From Paraescarpia echinospica (Eukaryota; Annelida; Polychaeta; Sabellida; Siboglinidae): 64,000 nt of DNA. The number at the start of each line of letters is the position of its first letter. Position 1 is the stretch's first letter. Of the stretch, positions 1 through 9,311 are shown piece after piece. A program made the translations under genes and the position numbers. The notes beneath the pieces are model-generated. The model worked only from the letters and a program-made list of their open reading frames with translations, did no database searches and had not been told where the DNA came from. The stretch covers positions 5,100,973 through 5,164,972 of the forward strand of contig CM034544.1 of assembly GCA_020002185.1 (NCBI GenBank), read 5' to 3'.

Positions 1-94
1 TATCCAACATGGTTGATAAATAGTTATACTTATGATGATGATGATGATGATGATACACACTAGGGTTGCTGCCTGATCTCTAACCTATGTTGTT
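1..94 (-). other. gene A intron remnant left of the gypsy insertion
   Basis: This stretch holds a (GAT)n run at about 32-53. It also holds sequence (..catggttgat.. and ..cctgatctctaac..) that matches gene B intron sequence at about 32715-32785. The match places it in the gene A intron that follows exon 8620-8778, interrupted by the LTR element. No coding sequence is seen. Confidence 0.7.
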
Positions 95-99
95 AGTCA

Positions 100-286
100 T
101 GTTGCAATATGTTATATTGTTTAGTTAGTCGCTAGGCGGCGCCACGGTAACGGCGTGAGTACGTGCACGACAGTTGGATACATCGCGTGACTTGAGTTGT
201 CTGGCATGCTAATAAAGAATTTCTGAATTGTGTTTACATAAAGTTTCATCCTTTTACATAGACAACGCACGATGCAAAGTGAAACA
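100..286 (+). repeat. 5' LTR of the gypsy element
   Basis: 187 bp, beginning TG and ending CA, nearly identical to 8174-8358. It contains AATAAA at about 211-216 (in ..ctaataaagaatttctg..), a plausible polyadenylation signal. AGTCA target duplication lies immediately upstream. Confidence 0.95.
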
Positions 287-300
287 TGGTGTCAGAACGG
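287..300 (+). other. primer-binding site of the gypsy element
   Basis: TGGTGTCAGAACGG starts directly after the LTR terminal CA. Sites of the TGGTGTCAGAA type are common in animal gypsy elements of the Mag/SURL group and pair with the 3' end of a host tRNA. The donor tRNA was not determined. Confidence 0.8.
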
Positions 301-339
301 TAACGAGTCTACGTTCCATAGATCAATAATGCTGTAAAT

Positions 340-3300
340 TTGAGCATTCTGCAATACACAATCTCGTGTAAACTGAACTTCACGGATTCAACTCTTTTTT
401 ACCACCCAGATGTGTCACTATTTAATAGATACAGTGCCCTGTCTGAACCCGACCAACTCCACGACCACCCTGGCAGCCCTCTCCACACCTCATCACCCAA
501 AGCTACACCAAACTCACCCAAACCACCACTCACTACCAAAAACATACTAAGAATCCTAGTAGCCAACACCCAATCCATTAAAAAAAAAGGCACACCCTAG
601 CACTCACCACAGAATCTATCTCCCCAGACATTATTGTAGCAACAGAAACCCAGCTCACAAGCACAACAACAGATCCCGAATTCCTACCACCTGGCTACCA
701 TACAATATCTAGAACAGACAGAGATGAGAACATTAGCGATGGGTACGGTGGAACCCTCATCGCAATTAAAGATGATATTGTAGCAGAAGACATCCCTATA
801 ACAAACGAAAACCACACTGGAAGCGAGATATCAGCATGCAAAATCAAATTGCCACACAACCAACCACCTGTAATTGTTGTCGGCGTCTATCGGCCCCCTA
901 ACAGAGACGTCGCTATGGCCACATACGTAAGAGAGACCATTGCCTCCCTCATGCAATCAAACCCCAGAGCTACATTCTGGGTATGCGGCGATTTTAACTT
1001 GCCCGACATTGACTGGCTAACTGACTCCACCAAACCAGCCCCTTACAAAGTTCGGTATCCCAAACCCATCAATGAGCTCTTTCTGAATATGAAAGCCGAC
1101 CTAGGTTTGGATCAAATAGTCCACGTAAACACTCGAGAAAAAAACTGCTTAGATCTAATTTTCACAAACAGACCATCCCTTGTAAGCCGAATTGAGGACA
1201 TAGTCGGCGTGAGTGACCATGCAGCAATCCTTCTTGAAGCTACAGCTAATGTCACACGCACCAAACCAACCAGGAGAAAAGTCTTCCTCTGGTCCAAAGT
1301 AAACATCACAGAAATAAAGGCAGAAGCCGCCAGACTGTCATCATCAATCCTTGACAAATTCTCAGCAGAATCACCAGTGGAAGAGATATGGGAGTCTCTC
1401 AAAACAGGCCTGAAATCCCTTACAAACAGGCACGTTCCAACTAAGATGACCTCAACTAGACGCAACCAACCATGGGTAAACGCACAAATCAAGCGGCTAG
1501 CAAAACGTAAGCAGCGAGCATACACTCAAGCCAAACAAACCCAGAAATGGGAAAGATACCGCAGCTTGAAAAACGAGCTACAGCGCACTTGTAGACAAGC
1601 ACACGACCGCTATGTCAATGGCCTAATCACAGATGGAGGTTCCAGTGCTAAGAAAAAGCTCTGGACTTATGTCAAATCAAAGCGCAGTGACAACGTTGGA
1701 GTATCCCCCCTTAAGAGAGATGGTCAGACACATAGTGACAATAAAACACAAGCCGATATACTAAATGAGCAGTTCTCATCGGTATTCACAAAAGAACCAG
1801 AAGGCCCCCTACCCAGCCTAGGCCCCAGCCCATACCCCACACTACCAGACATAAACATAACCGTTAAAGGAGTGAACAAGCTCATGGCTGGATTAAACCC
1901 ACATAAAGCTACAGGACCTGATGAGATCCCCACCAGAGTGTTGAAAGAAACTGCCGATGAGCTATCCCCCGCAATAACCCTCCTATTCCAGGCCTCCATT
2001 CAACAACACACCCCATCTGAGTGGCTAAAAGCAAACGTAGTACCAGCATTCAAAAAGGGCGACAGAGGGAAAGCTGAAAATTACCGCCCCATCTCCCTAA
2101 CCTCTGTCTTATGCAAACTCCTTGAACACATAGTCCGCTCCCACATCATGACACATTTTGATAACCACAACATCCTCACAGATGCCCAGCATGGCTTCAG
2201 GAAGAAGCGATCCACAGAGACACAGCTTCTAGGAACCCTACATGATTTAGCTCACACACTCGATGAGGGGGGGCAAATGGATTGTATACTCCTTGATTTC
2301 AGCAAGGCGTTCGACAAAGTGCCTCATCGCAGACTCATACTAAAACTAAAATACTACGAGGTCCGGGGCAACATCCTAGAATGGATCGAATCATTCTTAC
2401 ACAACCGGACACAGAGAGTACTAGTGAATGGAAGCTCTTCCAAAGAGACCCCCGTGCTATCAGGCGTCCCGCAGGGCACTGTGTTAGGACCGCTGCTGTT
2501 CCTAGTTTATATCAACGACATACCAAACTGCGTGACATCAAACATCAAACTGTATGCAGATGACAGTCTACTGTATCGCAGAATCAGCAGCGTGGAAGAC
2601 TCAGTGCGCCTGCAGGAGGACCTCAATAGGCTCCAGGAATGGGAGAAGACATGGCTCATGAGCTTCCACCCAGACAAATGTGAAATCTTAAGAATCACCA
2701 ACAAAACTAAACCTATCCTCTCAGAATACTTCATTCATGACCACAAATTAGCCTTAGCCATAGACCACATCCCCAAATCAAAACAGCAGAAAGCTAGGCA
2801 AGTGGCAGCGTCTACAGGAGAACACCTACAAAACACTGCAAAGTACCTAGGCGTTAACATCAATAGCAAACTGTCCTGGAACCACCATGTGGACGCCATC
2901 ACTAAGAAAGCCAATAGCACCCTTGCCTTCCTTAACCGAAACACCAGCAACTGCCCTAGACCAGTTAAATCATACTGTTATCAGACATACGTCAGACCAA
3001 CAATAGAGTACGCTTCTGCCGTCTGGGACCCTGCCACCAAGCGAAACATCGACAAACTAGAGATGGTACAGAGGCGTGCTGCCAGATACGTCTATGGTGA
3101 CTGGCGGCGCCACAGCAGCCCAACCTCCATGCTCCACCAATTGCAATGGCAGTTCCTAGAACAGCGCAGATGTCTTGCGAGGCTTAACATGATGTACACA
3201 ATTCAAAACGGCCTAGTCGACATCCATGCCAGCCTTTACACAAAGCCAGCCCGTACCCACTGCGCCACAGAACTCTTAGCTGAGGGGCGCAGAGGACATC

Positions 3301-3464
3301 CGTTCCAATTAATGGTTCAACGTTCCCGAACACAGGCTTTCCAACATTCCTTTTTTATAGCCACAATAGTACCCTGGAATAACCTAACCGCCCAATCAGT
3401 TCAATCTCCCTCCCTAGATGCTTTCAAGCAGTGCCTTGCCAACACTGGCACAAACAAAGTCTAA
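340..3464 (+). pseudogene. LINE-1 endonuclease-reverse transcriptase ORF, one frameshift
   Basis: The reading frame begins near 340, carries the endonuclease start (ILVANTQSI) and then shifts frame at a run of nine A's (580-588). The downstream frame is open to the TAA at 3462-3464. In the downstream part (counting from 849) the endonuclease motifs GVYRPP (residue 12), CGDFN (about 46) and SDHAAI (about 122) are followed by RT motifs YRPISLTSVLCK (about 410), DFSKAFDKVPH (about 480), GVPQGTVLGP (about 540) and the catalytic YADD (about 569). The C-terminal RRAARYVYGD region is typical of these LINEs. Apart from the homopolymer shift it looks intact, so the lesion could be a recent mutation or an assembly error in the A run. 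Confidence 0.88.
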
Positions 3465-3632
3465 CTAAGAGTGACCTCTGTTGTTTTAACTTGCACTCGC
3501 ACATGATTTTATAAACAGTTACAACCAGCACTGCACATATGCACACCTGGCGCACGCAACAAACACCACACCATCCACGAAGTCGTCAATAATGACGGTA
3601 GTGGATTACCGGAAGAAGAAGAAGAAGAAGAA
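340..3632 (+). mobile_element. LINE-1: non-LTR retrotransposon nested in the gypsy element
   Basis: This is a plus-strand element of the CR1/L2/jockey group with an APE-type endonuclease, reverse transcriptase and C-terminal region, followed by about 150 bp of 3' UTR and a terminal (GAA)n tail at 3612-3632. It lies between the gypsy primer-binding site and gag and is therefore younger than the gypsy insertion. The exact 5' boundary is uncertain (somewhere about 300-340) and I could not see a convincing target duplication. The clade is not firmly assignable by eye. Confidence 0.88.
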
Positions 3633-3755
3633 CTTTGACAATTTTCAAATCCACACTGAGCGATAATACGGAATAATCGTTCATGTGTTGTCTACACTGG
3701 ACCTGGTACTGTACGTCCATATGATCTGATATTGTCAACACTGCACGTCTACAAC

Positions 3756-5267
3756 ATGACTACTGAACCAACTGCAGCAAACAGTGAAGGGCCTCAAGTC
3801 ATCCATAGCAACATACCATTGCCACCAAAACTCAACACCAAGGGCAATCTCGCCACAAACTGGAGGCAATGGAAACAGATATGGGACAGTTACGAAATAG
3901 TGTCGTATCTGAAGCAGAAGTCAAACGAATACAGGGTTGCTACATTCATCACCTGCGTGGGACAGGATGCATTGGACGTTTTCAATGGTCTCGCATTCCA
4001 GAATGATCAGGAACTTTCCGACATGAACACTATTTTGACCCTTATGGAAAGGCACTTCATCGGCGAGACTAACGCGATTTATGAAAGATACGTTTTCAAT
4101 AATCGCAATCAAGAAAGTCATGAAACGGTTGATGTTTTCGCGACCGCACTTCGGTCGTTAATCAAGTCATGTAACTACGATATACTGAGAGATGAACTCA
4201 TTCGCGACAGAATTGTGTGTGGCATCAGCAGCAATGCCATGAAGAAACGACTGCTGCAAGAATCATCACTGACTCTAACTAAGTGTTTGGACATCTGCAG
4301 AGCCATCGAGTCGACAGACGCCAAGCTGAAAGCGATGTCGAGTGATGAAGTGCACGCATTCAACCACTCTGCAGAGAAAAAGCGCTCGTTTAAAAAGAAA
4401 GCACACGCTACGCCACAACGCTCAACTGAAAAAGAACAACTGGCGTATGAATGCAAATTCTGCGGCTACAAACATGAAAGATTGAGAGAGAAATGCCCAG
4501 CCTGGGGTAAGGAGTGCAAGCTGTGCAAATCGATGAATCACTTCGCCAGAAAGTGTCGAAAGAAATCGAGGGCCACACAGCAGCACAAAGTTCACCTACT
4601 AGACAAAGACACTGACTCTGAAAATGAAATCAAGGTGGTAAACAACACTTCAACCAAGTCGAAAATATTCGCACAGATGACATTGGCGGACAGGAGCTTG
4701 CGCTTCCAGATCGATAGTGGCGCCACCTGCAATGTTATCTCGAAAGGTGACCTACCTGCTACTACAACCATCAAGGAGTCTGCCAACAGTATCTCGCTCT
4801 ACAACAAAAGCACCATGACGTCGTTGGGCAGCTCTGAGCTATGCGTAACAAACCTAAAGAATGGTGCAAGCTACAACATGACCTTTGTTGTGATAGATGC
4901 CGAGGTCACGCCGATCATCGGTTCACAATCAGCACAGGAGATGAACTTACTAAAAATCCAGCACCAAAACATCCTGAAAATTGACGACAACAACACATTG
5001 ACAAAGTCGTCGATGTTCGCGTCGTACGGGGACGTGTTCACGGGTGAAGGAAAAATGGAGGGCACACTACATCTGGAAATAGACGAATCAGTCAGTCCAG
5101 TCATACTCCCTCCTCGACGCGTACCGGTCGCATTAAAGCATCCGCTGAAGGACGAGCTAACGCGCCTACAAGAAATGGGTGTGATAGCTGAAGTTGACAC
5201 ACCAACTGACTGGGTGTCGAGCATGGTCATCGTGAAAAAGAAAAGCGGAAAAATAAGACTGCATTGA
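3756..5267 (+). pseudogene. gag-pol: gypsy gag-protease and start of RT (frameshifted polyprotein, first part)
   Basis: The ATG at 3756 is chosen because the few upstream in-frame codons lack another ATG. The N-terminal half is a gag capsid-like region (WRQWKQIWDSYEI..). Two zinc knuckles follow: CKFC..H..C near residues 232-246 and a canonical CX2CX4HX4C, CKLCKSMNHFARKC, just after. The aspartic protease has the active-site motif DSGAT (about codon 322). The frame enters RT (PTDWVSSMVIVKKKSGKIRL) and stops at TGA 5265-5267. The next conserved RT residues continue in another frame from about 5263, so roughly 2 bp have been lost near 5261. In an intact relative, gag, protease and pol are likely one reading frame. 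Confidence 0.9.
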
Positions 5268-7749
5268 TCCGAAACCGCTCAACAAAGCTCTAAAGCGCAG
5301 TCACTACATGCTACCAGTGATCGAGGACGTCATACCGGAACTGGCGTCTGCGAAGGTGTTCACTGTCTGCGATGTCAAGAATGGCTTCTGGCACGTGGAA
5401 CTGGATGAACAGTCCAGTTACTTGACTACATTCCAGACACCCTACGGAAGGTACCGGTACTGCAGGATGCCTTTTGGAATCTCGCCAGCGCCAGAGTACT
5501 TTCAGCAACGGTTACATCAGGCATTAGAGAAGATCCCTGGTGTGTTCATCATAGCTGACGACATTCTCGTTGCCGGTTGTGGTGAAACGGCCGCTGAAGC
5601 TGAAGAGGACCACGACATGAAGATGGCGCAGCTACTGAATCGATGTCGCGAAAAGAACATCAAACTGAACAAAGAGAAACTGCACTGGAAACGGAGTGAG
5701 GTGTCGTACATGGGTCATCTCATAACAGCAGAGGGACTGAAAGTAGATCCAGCGAAGGTGGAGGCCATACTCAAAATGCCTCAACCACACGACAAGAAGG
5801 CGGTGCAGCGCCTCATGGGCATGGTCAACTACCTACAGAAGTTCGCAAAAGGCATCTCCAATGTCACGCAACCACTCCGAGATCTCATCAAAGCCGACAC
5901 TGACTTCCTCTGGGACGAATCGGTGCACGGCGCGGTGGTCGTGAAGATCAAGCAGATGTTGTCGGAGACACCAGTACTCCGATACTTCGACCCGACCGTT
6001 CCACTCACTATGCAATGTGATGCGTCCGAGAGTGGCCTTGGAGCGTGCATACTACAGAACAAGCAACCAATTGCCTATGCTTCCAGATCGCTGACAGATG
6101 CTGAGAGCAGGTATGCCCAGATCGAAAAAGAAATGCTCGCGATTATTTTTGGGCTAGAGCGTTTCGACCACTATGCATATGGCAGACCGATAAGAGTTGA
6201 ATCAGACCACAAACCTCTCGAAATGATCAACAAAAAGTCACTCCAGGCAGCTCCGAAGCGACTACAACGGATGCGGTACGAGATCGCCATCGTCTACAAA
6301 AGAGGGCAGCACATGTATATCGCCGACACGCTCAGTCGAGCATACATGCAAGGAAACGACTTACGCGAAGCCGTGGAAAAGGAAGTTGAGACGATCCACA
6401 TGGCTGACTACCTGCCCATCTCAGACGGTAGACTCAGAGACATACAACACAACACTGAGACAGACGACACACTACAAACACTGAAAGCAGCCATTCTACA
6501 AGGCTGGCCTGAGAAGAGTTGCCTACCAACAACGATCAGAGCGTATCATTGCATACGTGACGAGCTCGCAATACAAGATGGCATCGTGTTCAGAGGAAGT
6601 CGATGTGTCATCCCATCTTCACAGTGGAGCGAAATACTCGAGAAACTACACGAAGCACACCTGGGCATCGAGGCGACAATGCGACGAGCCAGAGAGTGCG
6701 TATACTGGCCAGGAATGTCAATGCAGATCAAAGACTACATATCGCAGTGTGACATTTGCTCAGCTTACCAAAGTTGCCAGACGAAAGAACCTCTCGTGTC
6801 ACATCATGTCCCCGATCGCCTATGGGCAAAAGTAGGCACAGATCTCTTCGAATGCAACGATCGAAACTACATAGTGACTGTAGATTACAACAGCAGTTTT
6901 TTCGAGATCGACCGACTAGAGAACAAGACGGCGGCAGCGGTCATACCGAAGCTTAAACAACAGTTTGCGAGGCACGGTATACCAGACGAGGTGGTGTCGG
7001 ACAATGGTCCACCATACAACTCACGGGAGTTCGAGTTTGCAGAACTATACCACTTCGACCACACAACCAGCTCGCCTGGTTACGCGCAGTCTAATGGAAA
7101 AGCGGAAAGTGCCGTAAAGATCTCCAAGAAATTAATGATCAAGGCAAAAGAAGCGGGTACAGATCCATATCTAGCACTCTTAAACTACAGAAATACACCT
7201 ACGGAAGGCATGGACAGTTCGCCTGCACAAAGACTGTTTGGAAGGAGAACGAAAACCACTCTGCCCACTGCGAAAGCACTTTTGATGCCGAAAACAGTCA
7301 CTAACACAGTTGAAAAGCTTGATGACAAACGCAAGAAGCAAGCTAACTACTACAACCGAAACGCAAAGCACTTGCCGTCATTAAAAGACGGTGACGTCGT
7401 GTGCATGCAGCCAGCGAAGTACACAAGTCGATGGCAGAAAGCGACAGTACAGCGGCAAGCTAACATCAGGTCGTATGCTGTTGTCACAGACTACGGTACA
7501 GTGTACAGGCGAAACCGGAGACACCTGCGTCGCACGACAGCACCACCAGCGGTCCCGGACGTGACAGCACCACGAGCCGCCGACGTGACAGACAACGCGA
7601 CTGACACGGCGACAGGCGGAATACCAGTACGCCAGTGCGTCGACAAGCCGAGTGACGACCATCCTGCTATCATCACTGCAACACCAACTATCGAGAGACG
7701 CAGTGGAAGACAAGTGAGGAGGCCGGCACATCTCAGAGACTACGTCTAA
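5263..7749 (+). pseudogene. gag-pol: gypsy pol: reverse transcriptase, RNase H and integrase (second part)
   Basis: This is the continuation of the polyprotein after the frameshift; the first in-frame ATG is at 5308 but the conserved RT frame is open from about 5263. The RT has YGRYRYCRMPFGISPAPEYFQ and an IADD catalytic motif (as in many animal gypsy elements rather than YVDD). RNase H follows (QCDASESGLGACI, EKEMLAI, SDHKPLE). Integrase has an HHCC zinc-binding region (HEAHLG.., CDICSAYQ), then a DDE core (GTDLFE, VSDNGPPYN, SNGKAESAV). The C-terminal tail is basic and ends TAA-free until the stop at 7747-7749. No env-like frame follows; 7750-8173 is noncoding. Confidence 0.92.
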
Positions 7750-8160
7750 CTCTCTAAGTTGTGCATAAAAAGGGCATAATAATCCCTTTTATGGTCATTA
7801 CACACCACCAGTGACGATATTGCACATACAATATGACTGTTGTGTATTTTCATGTATTGAACATTGCGATAATAATAGTAATATTGCTGTTATGTTCATT
7901 GCTATGTTCAATTTGTATCTCATTGTCATTTGCTATGATATTTAGTTGATTACTGTAATGCTAGCAGTTAGAAGTATTAATTTGTTTTTGCATTAGAATA
8001 CAGACAGTATTTCTCAGTAATTTTCGATAAAACACAAACAGTTGTTTAGAAATATTACTTTATTTCAAGGAACATTTCTCAGTGAACATTTGGTACCAGT
8101 GAACTGTTCTAGATGCGATTATAGAATAGTTTTCTACATGTAGGAGTTTTACACTTTTGT

Positions 8161-8173
8161 AAAGGAAGATGGA
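8161..8173 (+). other. polypurine tract of the gypsy element
   Basis: AAAGGAAGATGGA lies directly 5' of the 3' LTR, the position expected for the plus-strand DNA primer in LTR-element replication. Confidence 0.65.
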
Positions 8174-8358
8174 TGTTGCAATGTTATATTGTTTAGTTAG
8201 TCGCTAGGCGGCGCCACGGTAACGGCGTGAGTACGTGCAGGACAGTTAGATACATCGCGTGACTTGAGTTGTCTGGCATGCTAATAAAGAACTTCTGAAT
8301 TGTGTTTACATAAAGTTTCATCCTTCTACATAGACAACGCACGATGCATAGTGAAACA
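8174..8358 (+). repeat. 3' LTR of the gypsy element
   Basis: 185 bp copy of 100-286, ending GTGAAACA and followed by the AGTCA target duplication at 8359-8363. AATAAA is again present (about 8284). Confidence 0.95.
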
Positions 8359-8619
8359 AGTCAGTCAGCGCACAACAAAGAAAATACTAAGTTATGAACT
8401 CGATTTAAATTTAAAAATAAATATATACATTATAAAGCAAATGACAAAATTAATAATTCATTAAAACAAAAATCACTGTCACGTCATCTAAAAGTCTAAA
8501 TCGATCTACAAGTTTTATCCATAAACTTGTGTAATTTGATTTATAGTCAATGTTCACTGTGTCTTGTCTGAAATCGGAAAACTTGGTTTCAAATGTCGTG
8601 TAACAACGTTAATCCACAC

Positions 8620-8778
8620 CTGGTTTTTGGCGAGATTTTCTCTTTCGTTGTCTATGTGCTTTCTGAGTTTGTCTTCAATGTTCGGCATTGGCATGAAGTC
8701 GATGTCATTGAGAAAAACATACTTAGTATTGGCATTTTCCAAGGCAATATTTCTCAGAATATTGATTGGATAATATGT
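8620..8778 (-). CDS. gene A exon with DxD motif
   Basis: 159 bp, phase 0 to 0. The acceptor is tgttgtag before ACATATTAT and the donor is CAG before gtgtgg. It encodes [12 protein letters not shown] through ENLAKNQ, including FLNDIDF. It has the same length as gene B exon 33009-33167. Confidence 0.9.
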
Positions 8779-9066
8779 CTACAACACACATGGAAAGCAA
8801 TACCGACATATTAAACACAATATTAAGACATGAACAAAGCGACACGAGAAGTATTCTTCAGAAAAAAATCGCACAAATCGAAAACAAACAAAGTAGATAG
8901 GTACGATGTAAAATGTTTCAGAAACCTACTTGCTTTGGCCCAGGTGACGTAAAACAAAACAATGCTATGTAACAAGCTTTGAACCCAGATTACGTGTGTG
9001 TGCGTGCGTTTGTGTGTGCCCGTGTGCCTGTGAGTGTGTGTTTGTGTGTGTCTGTGATTATGTGTT

Positions 9067-9130
<64 letters not shown>

Positions 9131-9215
9131 GTGAGTGTGTGTTTGCGTGTGTGTGCGTGTGTGTGTGTGTCTGTAGGTGTGTGTTTGTGTGAGTGTGTCT
9201 GTGAGTACGTGTTTG

Positions 9216-9311
<96 letters not shown>

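Larger units (their letters stand above)
95..8363 (+). mobile_element. complete gypsy (Metaviridae, Mag/SURL-like) LTR retrotransposon with target duplication
   Basis: Two short LTRs (100-286 and 8174-8358) both begin TGTTGCAAT and end GTGAAACA, and are flanked by the 5 bp direct repeat AGTCA (95-99 and 8359-8363). A primer-binding-like site follows the 5' LTR and a purine-rich tract precedes the 3' LTR. Between them is a gag-protease-RT-RNaseH-integrase coding region, split by a frameshift. A separate LINE (about 340-3632) is nested between the 5' LTR and gag. The two LTRs differ by five substitutions and one 2 bp indel by my count, so the insertion is not brand new. Clade placement (Mag/SURL-like) rests on the PBS type, short LTRs, the IADD RT motif and absence of an env-like ORF or chromodomain; it is inference. 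Confidence 0.95.
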
